This document shows, piece after piece, positions 17,453 to 29,263 of a DNA stretch of 64,000 nt. The notes under the pieces were generated by a model. The model did no database searches, was not told the origin of the DNA, and worked only from the letters and a program-made list of their open reading frames with translations. The position numbers and the translations under genes were made by a program. This stretch comes from Coptis chinensis (lineage: Eukaryota > Streptophyta > Magnoliopsida > Ranunculales > Ranunculaceae), in contig CM027384.1 of the NCBI GenBank assembly GCA_015680905.1, forward strand, positions 68,083,001 to 68,147,000. Reading direction: 5' to 3'. The first letter of the stretch is position 1. Every line of letters starts with the position of its first letter.

Positions 17453-18408
17453 TGTACGAGAAGCATTTCTGTCCTAATGTCGTACTACATAACATTGATA
17501 AGTGAGGAAGCGCTGCAATGAAGAATATTCCATCTGGAAACAAATTTTAACTCCTGGGCTCTGTTTGACACATTCAGTTTCAGCCAGTTCACACAATTTA
17601 TGCCATGTGACATACAAAAAGATCAAGCGGTATAATTTAATTTTCGACCACCCTTGTGAATTTGAATGAGGTTAATGATTTGGGTTACTGATTAGGCTTT
17701 AGGAGGTTATGTTGCCTTGTTGGTGCCGATTGAGAGCTGCAGAATTCTCCTAGTGTCTCTACTTTGTACTGTTTGTCTGTACAGTTATTGGTTGAGGAAA
17801 TAGTTCAAAGGAATTTGTAATGCGGAATGTAGTAAAACACACTATTGATGTACTACTGTTTATTAATTTATATATGAATGAAAGAGGAAGCTAGTGTTGC
17901 TTTCAATATTGTTTCTGTTGGATTTTTAACTATTTGGTTGGGTATTGTTTCCTGCTTTTATTGTTGGTCGAAAGATAGAACTGCAAACAGAAGACAACCA
18001 AGGATAACACAGCATTTCATTCGACTTATGACCATAAGTCTAAGTCGGGACACTGTGACGTCACTTCTTTCTCTGAATAATCCTGACCAATAGTAGTCTC
18101 TAGAATTGCTTTTTCTTTATGTTTTCTCCTTGGCTCTCCAAGACGAATTATTCTAATTGAGAACCCAAAGTTTAAACACGAGACCTTCAACACTTAGACT
18201 TGCCGCGTAGAATGGGATATTGTCTCTGAGAATCCCTGTAGTTTCGCTTGCCATGAAGTAAATTTTACATGGTAATACTTCGTTCTTATGCTAGCGCTAC
18301 ACCTGCATGACTCATTATCTTATGACTATTAGACATCCACTGCCATTACCGTTGCTTTAGTGAGAGCACCTAATGTTAGGTAAATGTTGTAGCTTTATGG
18401 CTTTCAGA
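17453..18408. other. 3' flank of the trihelix-UMP kinase gene
   Basis: Contains its 3' UTR and further DNA up to the inverted-repeat locus. No exon is recognised. Short open frames near 17878-18093 have no recognisable content. Confidence 0.4.
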
Positions 18409-18484
18409 TGCTAGAGAGGCAAGGTGATGCAATACAAACTCTAGCAAATGGCTTTATGGACGCTCGTGATCGTGTGTCAAAGGT
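18409..18484 (+). pseudogene. Exon fragment of an unidentified gene (left arm of the inverted repeat)
   Basis: An AG-acceptor-like end (TTTCAG, ending 18408) is followed by an open stretch reading MLERQGDAIQTLANGFM and then DARDRVSK, and by a GT donor-like site (GTCTAG). I do not recognise the parent gene. The same segment recurs, inverted and slightly changed, at about 19268-19345. No further exons are seen nearby on this strand. Confidence 0.45.
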
Positions 18485-18632
18485 CTAGTGGTTTTTTCCT
18501 TCATTCGTTTTGGGCCTTTTGTTTTGGCTTTAGTTTTGTGTCTGTTTTTGGTTGCCTATATTAGGCTAAGAGTATGGTTTTAGAAAACACTTCTTGATTA
18601 TTAAATTTTGTTCAATCAACTCTTGGTCAGAG

Positions 18633-19063
18633 CATAGTACAAAATATTCCGATATATCGCGATATTTGGATATATCTATCCAGATTTCTGAGAAAGATAT
18701 ATAAATATCACGATATATTTAGAGATATATATGACTGCAAATATCGGTGATATTTCGACGATATTTGTGATATTTTTGATATTTGGAGATATTTTGTGAT
18801 ATTTAGAGATATTTGGCAATATTTTGTGTATATAACAATTTTATTTAATATTTACCATTATATTTCAAATAAATATAAATAATGTATCATGATATATCAA
18901 TAAATATCTACAATATCTGCGATATTTATCGATATTTTAAATATATCAACGATATTTGCATGTGAAACAATGTCAAATATCCCCAAAGAGAGGGATATAT
19001 CTACGATACATATCCAGAAATTGAATATCGATAAATACCCATATCCTGATATTTTGTACTATG
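18633..19063. mobile_element. Non-autonomous DNA transposon (MITE), ATATCG-repeat family, copy 2
   Basis: A 431-bp element with terminal inverted repeats CATAGTACAAAATAT on both ends (18633-18647 and the complement of 19049-19063), flanked by a perfect 8-bp duplication GGTCAGAG (18625-18632 and 19064-19071). The interior is dense in ATATCG/GATATTT repeats in both orientations and has no coding capacity. It belongs with the element at 5796-6163. It sits close to the tip of the inverted repeat and splits its left arm. Confidence 0.88.
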
Positions 19064-19267
19064 GGTCAGAGAGTGATCAATCAACCAAGAAAAGATATTA
19101 ATTAATCACTCTCTGACCAAGAGTTGATTGAACAAAGTTTAATAATCAAGAAGTGTTTTCTAAAACCCTACAATTAGCCTAATGTAGGCAACCAAAAACA
19201 GACACGAAACTAAAGCCCAAACAAAAGGCCTGAAACGAATGAAGGAAAAAAACACGTAACAAAACCA

Positions 19268-19345
19268 CTAGACCTTTGACGCATGATCACGAGCGTCCAT
19301 AAAGCCTTTTGCTAGAGTCTGTACTGCATCACAAGGGCCCTGAAA
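19268..19345 (-). pseudogene. Exon fragment of an unidentified gene (right arm of the inverted repeat)
   Basis: On the minus strand, TTTCAG precedes an open stretch reading GPCDAVQTLAKGFMDARDHA followed by SK and a GT donor-like site. It is the inverted partner of 18409-18484. On this strand it lies downstream of the coding-like fragment at 37938-38120, from which the copia element separates it; the two may come from one broken gene, but this is unproven. Confidence 0.45.
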
Positions 19346-19410
19346 TTGTTTTAATTCTGTTAATGTCAGCAAAAACATCATAGTGTTAGAAAATTTTGGG
19401 AACGAGGTAA

Positions 19411-20144
19411 TGTTGAAGTTATCCCTCACATAAGGAAGAGGAGAAAAACTTGTACTGTTCGTGTGAAAAGGTCTGAGCACGCACGCGCTCAAATTGGTCA
19501 TGACCAAGGAGCGCCTGCACCCTTGCCGTGAAAAAGAAGATAATTTTTTTTTCAACCCTCTCATGACACATGTCTACTGGAGTTTTGAGATGGAAAAATA
19601 AGAGGGCGCGCGTGCGCTCAGATTGGCCTTGCCAAGAGCACGCCCGCGCTCATGCCTTAACATCTCAAGTTTATGATTTTTCTACAGTAATGCGAAATTT
19701 TGCAGACGCGCTGAAATTTCATATTACTATAAAAACAAAAGTTAGGTTTTGGAAAACCAGTCTTGAACAAAAATCCAATTTTGAGAGCAATCAAAATTGA
19801 GAGAAAACCCTTGCAAAGATAAAAGCTTGTAAGGAGATAGGAGTGATCTAGTAAGTTGGAGAGACTTAAGAGAAGTGATTGTAATCTTTCTTCCCATACT
19901 TATAAAATGATTAGCTATTGTGGAAGTAGACATCATTAGCCGAACCACGGTACATATTTATGTTGTGGTATATTTTATTTGCTTTATATTTCTATTGCTT
20001 GTTTGTGATAGTTATTTCTATAGTTTAGGTTGTGGTTGTTGGTTGTTAATTGTAGTGAAAGATTAGATTTTTTTTATTGGAGTAGTAGATTGTCCAAGTG
20101 AAAACTATTTTAGTCGGGATCGATTGGTATCGTTTTTCCCAACA
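19411..20144 (+). repeat. Left LTR of the copia element
   Basis: 734 bp, starting TGTTGAAGTTATCC and ending TTTTTCCCAACA. It matches 37214-37936. GC-rich blocks (GCGCGCGTGCGCTC-like) within it resemble a U3 region. Confidence 0.92.
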
Positions 20145-20146
20145 AG

Positions 20147-20164
20147 TGGTATCAAAGCCAGGTT
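20147..20164 (+). other. Primer binding site of the copia element
   Basis: TGGTATCAAAGCCAGGTT lies two bases after the LTR. It resembles the initiator tRNA-Met 3' end complement usual in plant copia elements (TGGTATCAGAGC). Confidence 0.85.
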
Positions 20165-20258
20165 GGATTAAGCCTAACAAAGTTGTTATCCAAATCTTGC
20201 CGAGAAAGTATTTGATAAAATTCCTGAGAGGAGGTTTGAGTTAAAATAGCTTGTTGAG

Positions 20259-20787
20259 ATGGACCATTCTGTAAACACTCGCATGACTAGTCTGAATAGA
20301 GCTAACTACACTATTTGGAATGCCAAGATGGAAGACTTGCTCTATTGCAAGGACTTGACACAACCCATTGAGAATGAAAGAGTAAAACCAGACGCAATAG
20401 TGGCAGCTGAGTGGAGCAAGCTATTTCGATAGAAAAACAATTGGGTACATTCGACAGTTGATTGACGACAGTGTCTTGCACCAAGTGTCCCAAGAGACTA
20501 CCGCTTTTGACTTGTGGAAGAAACTCAAAGACCTCTATGAGAGGAAGTCGGCCGGAAACAAGGTACTACTCATTAAGAAGTTTGCTAACACGAGGTACAA
20601 AGAAGGTTCTTCGATGTCTGAGCATCTTAATGAAGTATAGAATACCATCAATTAGTTGCATTTGATGAAGATTGATATGGGTGACGAAGTTGAAGCTTTG
20701 TTCCTATTAAACTCTCTACCCGACAATTGGGAGACGTTAGCAGTTTCTCTTAACGGAGCCGCTAAGGATGGAATCATTTCCATGGAG
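20259..20787 (+). pseudogene. copia gag, 5' part, broken
   Basis: The ATG at 20259 opens MDHSVNTRMTSLNRANYTIW, typical of plant copia gag. A TAG at about 20430 and a one-base shift there precede TIGYIRQLIDDSVLHQVSQE. Further on come LWKKLKDLYERKSAGNKV and LFLLNSLPDNWETLAVSLNG, the classic copia gag core. A second stop lies near 20638. The nested gypsy element cuts the reading frame just after MEMA. Confidence 0.85.
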
Positions 20788-20792
20788 ATGGC
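20788..20792 (+). repeat. Target-site duplication of the gypsy element, left copy
   Basis: ATGGC, identical to 33654-33658. Removing the gypsy element and one copy would join the two halves of copia gag in phase. Confidence 0.95.
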
Positions 20793-22404
20793 TGATAAGA
20801 GCCCAAAACTGTAGTTTTAACCCCAGAATATCATACTATTAGACCAATTATGTGAGTAATAATTAAGAGTTAACGACATGTTTTTATGCATTTCAGCTTC
20901 AAAGTCCATTATGTGCGTAAATGTGCCACTTTAGCGAGATAAAGGAGCAAAGGTCGGTTACTAAGGAGTTCCGTGACTAAAGGCCAAGATTCAAGAAGAC
21001 AAAGCCTTTCTAAAGCCCGGCCAAAAGCTGAAAAGTCGACGCGGGCGTAAAACACACAAGTCGTGAGAACTTCCGATGGCCGTATCTTTGGACTCAGACC
21101 TCGGAATGAGGCCTACCTTATGTCAAAACGACCAACTCGGAAAGAGCTTTCCAATGGTATAAGGCTTGATCCAATCAGAGGAGTAAAAGTAGACGAAAAG
21201 TCTGTTGAAGCCAACTGCAGTTGAAGAGGCCTTTTGATTTCGAAGATTGGTTTTGGGCCTGATTCTCTGGCCCAAAACATGGCTCCAAGCCCATGCACGA
21301 TTTTTGGATCTTAAAGTATAAAAACCAAAGCTTCACTCTTTGTTAATGGTAGCTAGTTAGACCTAAAATAGATAATTATAGATCTAGTTTTCATGTAATA
21401 AAATTAAGTTTAGTTAAATTCAATTCTTATTTTAGATTAAACTCTTAGAATCATTATTCTTAATTAGTTTGATTAATAAAATAGCTAGTTTGTCAATTTC
21501 GATTCTTGTCATTACAATTGTGTAGATCTAAATTCCCTTATTACGTAGATAGCTAGACTTAGATTAGTTAGATTATTAATTTAGTATTTGGATCATTGTT
21601 TTATTATTCATTAGATTAATAAAATAGTGTTCTCCATAAGTTAGTTTCATTTCCATTAATTGTTTAGTTTCAATTCGTAGATTTAAGTAATTGTCATTAT
21701 TAGTTTAATTCAATTATTGCATTAGTAGTTTTGAATTGGGTTTAAACAAGCAAAGTTTCAATCTTTCTACCATGTCTTGTTTAAATTCCATTGGGAATGA
21801 TAGCGTGATGATTCTCGGCTAAACCTCCATTGAGGGGGTTGAGAAGCCTTGATGAAAGCTTGATTTCGATTATCGTAGAGTCGTCGTAATTTCCTTTCCA
21901 ATCTAGAAACGATTAGTTCACCATGAGAATGGGTTTAATCGTTCACATACTAGTTATGAATTGGTAGAAATGCCATGTGTAATTAGGGGATTAGGAGTAA
22001 CCATATTGTTACTGCGGGCGATTCAATTCGATTTCTTGACGATTTGGCCGTTAGTAGGATTAAGTCGAGTTAAGATGGAATCAATCTCCCTCTAACTCCT
22101 TATCATAGAATCAATGTAGCATTCCTATAGTTGTTCTGATAGTTGACTAGTTGCATCTTGTGGGTAGTTGCATCGTAGTCTAGTTGCCATTTCGTAAATC
22201 TCTCATTAGACTTTAGTTTAGATTATTTATACGTAGAGAACATTACCATGCGGAAGGACTAGGAGTGGAACAAATTTGTTACTCCACTCTATTTCGATAG
22301 AATTGAGAGTAGAAACTTTGATAAATATAGACACGTAAATAGTTTTAGTTTACTTACGTTTTGAGTTCATTTCGTAGGTAAACTATTCATTTTAACGTTT
22401 ATCA
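20793..22404 (+). repeat. Left LTR of the Athila-type element
   Basis: 1,612 bp. It matches 32016-33653 along its length with scattered single-base differences and small gaps. A TATAAAAACC box-like sequence at about 21317 may be the promoter. Confidence 0.93.
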
Positions 22405-22406
22405 AA

Positions 22407-22424
22407 TGGCGCCGCTGCCATCTT
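22407..22424 (+). other. Primer binding site of the Athila-type element
   Basis: TGGCGCCGCTGCCATCTT lies two bases after the LTR. The TGGCGCCG-TGCC core is what Athila and related gypsy elements use, with tRNA-Asp or a similar tRNA as primer. Confidence 0.8.
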
Positions 22425-22934
22425 AGTTTCACTTTCGCATTGTTTTTGTAGTATAAGTACTTTTCTTAAAGTCCCATTAAACCCACCCACCCTTGTTTGA
22501 TTCATACTGTGGTTGTCCGTTTCAAAGATTGAAAAGTTCGCGAAAAATACACGAGTGTGACCGCTTCGTGAGCGCAGCTTTCGCCCATAAGCTGGAACCT
22601 TGAGCTAACTCGCCTCTATCTCGAAAGTCGCGACCCGCCTAAAACACTGTAACTTGAGTTACACGGAGCGATCATGCCTAAGCAGCATGCGCGAAATGAT
22701 TTTTGCCGAATTTCCACAGGTTTGATTCGAACTTCGATTTTTCAAGTTTTTCAGTGTACTAACTATTTATATACACTGAACACGCGTAAACAAGACGCTA
22801 TTCATAAGCGAAGCAAGGACGCAATCAGGTATTCCTTTCTTCCGCACCTCACATCTCCGGTTAGAGGTTTATACTAGTATATCAGAATTGTTTGGAGTGT
22901 TGATGTGTTTAGCTAAATTTGGTCTTAGCCTTGT

Positions 22935-23615
22935 ATGAGATTAAGGTCTGGTCGAACAAAAACACAACAACGTCAACAAACGATTCTATCTAGTATACCA
23001 CCCACTACACCTCTAGCTACTATTTCACACACACCACCTGACACAATGCCCGACGAAGGAGAGACTCCTCTCTCGGACTTTTACAAAGCCTTGAGCGATA
23101 GCCCTAAATCTTGCATTGTTCTAGCAGACCCAGTGGGGGATTTCCGAATCCCCCTAAATATTTTTAATTTGTTACCCGTTTTTCACGGTTTAGACCATGA
23201 AAAACCCTATCAGCACATGCGTAGGATTGAACAAGTCCTAACAACATTCCACCATCCTACGGTTGGTGCGGAACAAATTAAACTAAGGGTATTCCCTTTT
23301 ACCTTAGCCGATAAGGCGGCATCTTGGTTAACTGCCCAAACGCCTAATTCTGTGGACTCGTGGGCTAAACTTGTTCAGCTGTTTATGGAACATTTTTACC
23401 CACCCCTAAAGACGGATGAGATGCTTTCCAAGATTCATTTCTTTCGACAAAATCCTCATGAATCATTTTCAGAGGCTTGGAATCGTTTCACCGATCTCCT
23501 TATAGAGTGTCCACATCATAACTTAGCGAAAGACACGTTAGTTCATGCCTTTTTCAAAGGACTTCTACACCACCATAAAGAAGTCCTTGACATAATGAAT
23601 GGGGTAGTTTCTTAA
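22935..23615 (+). pseudogene. Athila-type gag, N-terminal part
   Basis: The ATG at 22935 opens a 226-residue frame beginning MRLRSGRTKTQQRQQTILSS. The Retrotrans_gag core follows: NLLPVFHGLDHEKPYQHMRR, then FPFTLADKAASWLTAQ, then FRQNPHESFSEAWNRFTDLL. This matches the Athila gag pattern. The frame ends at a TAA after GVVS, where functional relatives continue, so it is truncated. Confidence 0.85.
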
Positions 23616-23734
23616 GTAAAGGAGCCCGAGGCTTATAAATTTTAGAGGATCAAACTAAGTTTTTAAATAACAACGGGGGTAGTGACGATATCCACCGCTC
23701 CGCTAGTTCTTCTAATATAGTTAAGGCCGCCAGT

Positions 23735-24537
23735 ATGTTTGAACTTAAACACGATCCCGAGCTTAGAACTCTAATCGAATCACTCACTAAAAAGGTAGAG
23801 GCCATTTCTGTTCAACAAAAGCCTAACCCCGTCATGAATGTAAATTCAAATCCATATAGTTTCTGTTGGAGCCTTGAGCATCCCGACTTCCACTGTCTTA
23901 TAGCCTATGAACAGGCTTGTTCCATTAATAGTGAACCTAACGCCCCTTGGAGACAAAATCCCAACTTCGGTTGGAGAAATAACCAACACGCCACACCTCC
24001 GTGGTACAATAATCAATATGTTAGGCCAACGACGCGGTTTATCCAAGCTCCACCACGACAAGATTGTGTGGGGGTAATTTTAATAATTACAACAACCAAG
24101 TGCAACCTCGACAAGGTCAAGTACAAGGTCAAGGTAGTTATAATAATTATAATGCTAATAGAGGTATCGTTAGGTAAATAATAACTATCAAAATCCTTCC
24201 ATAAATAATTTACGAGATAGTTCAGTCCACACCACCCGTGACTACTACACCCCACACAACCGGATCGTCTTGACACCTTCATACAAGTGAGCCAAAACTT
24301 TTCCAAACCATGGCTCAATCTAACCAACGGTTTTACAACCTCGTTAATAATTTAAGCCAACAGTTGGCCCAAGATAAATCCCAACCCAAAGGTGTGTTTC
24401 CGTGTCACAAAATACCTAATCCTAAAACAACAAACACAGCCTTTGAGGTAACCGATAATACTAGTAATGAATATGAAAATGTAGGTGAGCTAAAGGCCAT
24501 CACCACTCTCCGTTCAGAGTGGTTGATAACAAAGTAA
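23735..24537 (+). pseudogene. Athila-type gag, C-terminal part, two frames
   Basis: One frame (23735-24181) contains NAPWRQNPNFGWRNNQHATP, the Asn/Pro/Trp-rich region typical of Athila gag. A second (24310-24537) contains LSQQLAQDKSQPKGVFPC and ELKAITTLRSE, which correspond to the gag-protease border (KAITLRSG in relatives). A frameshift and stops separate them. Confidence 0.75.
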
Positions 24538-24540
24538 CTA

Positions 24541-25628
24541 TGCCTATAGTTACCCCACCAAGAGCCCCTACACCGCTATTTTACTAGATACCCGAAATAG
24601 AAACTCAAGAGCCTACCATTTGTAGAGGTACCGGCCATACAACACAACCTAAGAAACGTAAAGCCACGGTTAAACATCCGGTTTATACCATTGCTAAATA
24701 TAGATGTAAACCACCGTTTCCACAAAAATTAGCCGTGTTAACTAGGGATACTAATTATGAGGAGATTAGGGGACGTTTTCAAGAATCTAACTATAAACCT
24801 TCCCTTCCTCGAAGCTATTAAAAGCTACCACACCATGCTAAGTTTCTTAAGGAGTTATGTACTACTAGGCGTAAGACAAATATACCAAAAGACGCCTTTT
24901 AACGTAACAATTCCCAACTCTATCTGAATATAATGGAATTGTTAAGTACAAGGACCCCGGGTTGTCTCATTGCATAATGCACCTTAGGAGATTCTTATCG
25001 ACGACCGCGTTATTAGACACGGGGCTAGTGTTAACTTACTCCCGCTTTTATTTGTATAGACAAATAGGGTCTAGACGAGATGCAACCCACTAAAATGACG
25101 CGTTGCAATTAGCTGATCGGTTTATTAAGTATCCTAAGGGTGTGGTCGAAAATGTTCCGTAAAAATTCAGGATTTCTACTATCCGGCTGATTTTGTCATC
25201 CTCGATCTGAAGTCGATTAATCGACTCTATCCCGATCATCTTAGGACGCCCTTTCCTCGCAACCGCCAATGCGCTCATTAATTGCCGTGATGGTTCAATG
25301 TTCATGTCTTTTGGCCATCTTCTTTGTTGAAGTCAATGTTTTAAAACAAAGACACCGCATTACCCGATTAAATCTCGGGCAAGGAGAGGTTAGCATGATC
25401 GAGAGCTTTGCTCGAGATTATTTCAACAACACATTCCCTGATAATCATATGCCCAAATTTCTTTCCTTTGGAAGTTCAGACTCCAACATTTTCATCCCTA
25501 CACTAGTCGATACACATATTACGGATGAGGATGAGATAGATGACTTTCTCAAAGATGTAGAGGACTATCATAGTAACGTGGATATGACCAATTTAGATGA
25601 GGAATTGATGAGTTTCTTAGAGCGGTGA
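24541..25628 (+). pseudogene. Athila-type protease region and beyond, decayed
   Basis: Segments match the Athila protease zone in order: LPHHAKFLKELCTTRRK (about 24820-24870), then LQLADRFIKYPKGVVENV (about 25108-25160), then IILGRPFLATANALINCRDG (about 25230-25290). The active-site region reads LDTGLVLTYS where relatives have LxLGASVNLxP. Several stops interrupt it. An acidic open frame follows (to 25628, ending DMTNLDEELMSFLER). In full-length Athila elements reverse transcriptase would follow here; it does not. Confidence 0.75.
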
Positions 25629-25954
25629 TGATTCACCCTATCAAGAACTACTTTGCACAACATCCACCCTCCCTCTCCTTCCACCCTTTCAAAGGAATCT
25701 CGAAGTTTGCACTCGATCCTTTTGTTTCTTACGTGCTTCATAATTTTTTAAATCCACCTAGTAAACAAATACTTGAAGAACAAAGCATTTGACACCTTCA
25801 TTTTCAGACTTGAAAAGCAGTCCCCTACACACACCATGAATGAGTTTTGTGCTAAACCCACATCCTCATTGTTTACATGCTTTCCTTCTACAACTTATCC
25901 ATATCCACCATATTCTCCACAACCATTCACTTTTCCACACTTATTTACTAGAAC

Positions 25955-26138
25955 ACCCTCTCGTTCAAAAATGAAAAAAGAAGGTGCATGCTAGGTTACG
26001 TAATAGGGTTATCCGACTTCGCTTTCATTTCACTAGGTTGCGTCATAGGAAATCTTGGTGCTTGATTGTGTTTGGATATATTTTCTGTGATATTTATTTA
26101 TGGAATGATCCACAACTATTTCGGGTTGTTGATATATG
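25955..26138 (+). other. Short coding-like remnant with a hydrophobic segment
   Basis: A frame reading KKVHARLRNRVIRLRFHFTR, then a hydrophobic stretch (SWCLIVFGYIFCDIYLW), ends in TGA near 26138. It could be the relic of a late (env-like) Athila reading frame, but I cannot match it to a known family. Confidence 0.3.
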
Positions 26139-26427
26139 ATAAACTACATGTTCATACATATATGTTTAGATAAAGTCTCGAAAGTATCCGACTATAAACG
26201 ACTCAACTTTTGTGTTTGGTGCATTTCCTTTCATTTCCATATATTGGTGAGTGCACCATTAAGGTAATCGGGCCCACCCTACGGAGTGTGTGGCGGTAAG
26301 TACCGGATCCTAAGTCCACGTTTAACATAATTCACGTTTTCCACTCTTGCATGTTTTCTGGATTTTTGAGTCATGTTTCTCTATGGGGTGAATTATGTCT
26401 TTCTTGTTTATTGTTTTCATTATAAAA

Positions 26428-26428
<1 letters not shown>

Positions 26429-26503
<75 letters not shown>
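26429..26503. repeat. (TA)n microsatellite
   Basis: About 37 uninterrupted TA units inside the Athila-type element. Confidence 0.97.
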
Positions 26504-26507
<4 letters not shown>

Positions 26508-27290
26508 GAATAAACATAGTAATCTAGGAAGTCTCGAATCGACTTTAAAAGACCCATCGCTAAAAAAACAAATTTTCTAAGCTTTGTTGTAAAAAAATTG
26601 TTTGGGGGTAGGGTGTTCGTGTTTCCGTCCTAGAATGTTTTATGTCCCATTAGAGTTTCTTAGGCCGTTTAATTGTATTTCGATCCGGGTTGACATAATC
26701 ATGAATTTAGAGTTCAGTCGTTCGCATAACGTACGCCATGCACGCACTTCGAGGCGTTTTCCACTATCTTATATGTCATCCACAGTCGGAATAGAGTGTT
26801 TTATGGATCATTGGATTGGAAATTCTCTCCTGATCATTTCCATATCTCATTCGCAAAAATCGGACCGGTAACGAAGCGGCAATTTTGATTTGAAGTTTCG
26901 CGAAAAATCAAAAAATTCAAAAATTTTGAATTGGGCTTGGGCCCAACCCGCGCGCACCGGCAGCGCACCCGCGCCCTTACCTTTCCCCAAATAGTCGCGT
27001 TCATCTTTCCAAATCGCCATTAACGACCACCAAAGCTCCAAACCTAAAAAAAAAAAAAATTAAAAAGAAACCAAATTAACCCACACCAACCATCAAAAAT
27101 CCAATTCAAATCTCCTCTAAAACCAAACCACCACCAAATCCACCAACTTACATCACCAAAAACCCACGAAAATTTACAAATTCAAGTTGTCGCGCCACCA
27201 TCGCGCCACCACCACTGTTTGCTTCAGTCGGTCGATTCAAATTCCAACACCACATCCCATTTAAACCCCCACTACATTCCAAACACTAAA

Positions 27291-27545
27291 ATGGCTCAAC
27301 AACGTCGAATTTTGCCGGAGCAAGCTTTTACTGGCGACCACTTCGCGCCGTTTTATGGTGACGAAATGATCAGTAGAGATGGAATAGCTTGTGGTACTTT
27401 CGACGAAGCCTTTTACCACGGCGACTTAGTCCGACGGTTCTACAACACGAGGGAGTTGGAGGGACTAGAATTTTGTTATGGTGGCGAAGAGGAGGAAGGA
27501 AGTAACTACGGGGTTGTTGGTCGAGATTCTAGGCATTCCGCCTAG
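27291..27545 (+). pseudogene. Unidentified coding remnant in the gypsy element, module 1
   Basis: The ATG at 27291 opens MAQQRRILPEQAFTGDHFAP, then an acidic sequence ending at a TAG at 27543. Open but shifted frames continue to about 28440 and include a repeated acidic block (two near-identical 33-base units at 28000-28060). The surrounding 27000-28450 is richer in GC than the rest of the element. I do not recognise a family. The opening resembles that of the remnant at 29264 (IPEQSFEDLF). Confidence 0.35.
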
Positions 27546-29263
27546 AATCCATCCGATGTCATGTTACAGAGTCCCAATATAATGGGGTAGAGCCGTTGAT
27601 GACGCGGATGGCATTCGGTGGAACTACAACGCGAGATCGCATTGTGTTCGCCAGCATCCCGAACCAACCCAACCACCGGCATTTCCATGGATTGGTCGGA
27701 ACGCCCCGGGCAAGGAGAAGGTCGGCGACATCGGCTGAACTGCCTCCACATTTTATGGATACTCCGTGAGCGAAGAGCACGAAGTTCGTATCAGATTGGA
27801 GTTTTGCATAGCATGATTAGGGGAGTAGGGAAGGTCATTGCACCTCTCCCTCCTGGTTGATAACCAAGATCATCTTTGAAGTTGAGAGCAGCGACTCCGG
27901 TCGATAGGTCTTACATCACCCTACACGAAATCCTCGCGATCTATAAGGATTGTATCCAACGAGTTTGGCGGTTGCCCGAGGATAGGGGTAGAGGATGAGG
28001 AGGATGGTGGAAATGAGAATGCCGAGGAGGATGGGGGAAATGAGAATGCCGAGGAGGATGAGGAGGACTTGACTTGTTTTGATGCGGATGCCCTGGAGAG
28101 GTGTTGGTCAGATGCAGAACGCATGGTCGTAATTCATCGCGGGTGGCACGCGTTCACTCAACACTATCTCCGCGTAGACCTCCGGACTCGACAGACTACT
28201 ATCCATCATAACTTCGAGATCCGATCCCGTAGCGGAGGACGAGCGGTGATGGGATGATGAGGGCCGAAGCTAGAAAGCTCGCCGCGGTCGCCGACATGCT
28301 TGCAGACGATTCCCACCTCACGGGGATTCTCCTTCCGAGGACACACCATCGAGGCACGAGCGTCGTCGCCGAAAAGACGAATGGTATCGCCTGATCGGGA
28401 GCTCGGGGAGCCATCTCTGGCGTGTGCCCTCCGCTACCCGACCGAAGTGGTTAGGGATAGTATCATTTGATGTTTATTTGTAGTTTCATTATTGTTATTT
28501 ATTTTATTGTAAGTTTAATTCAGAATTTGAATTTTGTAGTGAAATGTACTTGAATGAAAATTTTAATATAATGAGGTTATTTTCATCATGCGTGGTTGTT
28601 TAATATTGATCCCACCTTCCCAAATTGTTTGGGGGTGGTGTTATCTATTCCAAAGATGATTTTTATATGACCCTTGTTTTAGAGTTTATCATGGAGTCAA
28701 GGTGAAAATATGGCCGTTTAGGCAAATCTATGAATAAGTATATGAAATCTCGATTAAATAGGTAGATTCTATCCTAAATTCAACCTAAAAGATACTAGGT
28801 TTGTTTTAGAATCAAGGAAATAAGTTGTTTCCGTTTTGGGTTTGGAAAGTTTAGGATTTCGAAACCGCCGTAAAACTTTTGGCAACTTCCCGATCCGTTT
28901 TAGCAACTTTAAACCTATATAAACTTCATTCATTCTACACTCACAACTCACACTACACCTAACCTCCATCACTCACCTTTCACTCCCACGATTCCCACGT
29001 TTCGTCTCAATTTCCGATCAAGACACCTCGAGCTGGCGCTGCGCCAAGGTAAAGAAGACTCGCTCTGCATTTTTTTTCAGAATTTTTGTCGAGCGCTTTT
29101 CGCTTCAAGGTGAGCGACCGCCAAACACCGGAATTCTAAAACTTTAGAGCGCCTACGCTTCAAGTAGAAAGCGACTCGCTACCGACTTCCGTGGACCAGA
29201 AAAATTCCAGTTTTTCTGCGGGGTGTTCCGGATCATTCGCAGCTATTTCAGAGCATAATTTTG

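Larger units (their letters stand above)
18409..19345. repeat. Long inverted repeat made of two opposed copies of one exon and its intron start
   Basis: The left arm runs 18409-18632 and continues after the inserted MITE (19064-19080). The right arm runs about 19105-19345 on the other strand. Each arm begins with the same exon-like segment and continues through the same intron-like segment, including CTTTAGTTT-GTGTCTGTTTT and ACACTTCTTGATTATTAAA. By eye the arms match at most positions, with scattered changes and a few small gaps. Without the MITE, the two arms would face each other across a spacer of only about 25 bases. A transcript would fold into a hairpin of over 200 bp. Confidence 0.85.

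Noticed and set aside
26395-26580. Open frame of alternating Ile-Tyr
   Set aside because: It is only the (TA)n microsatellite read in frame.
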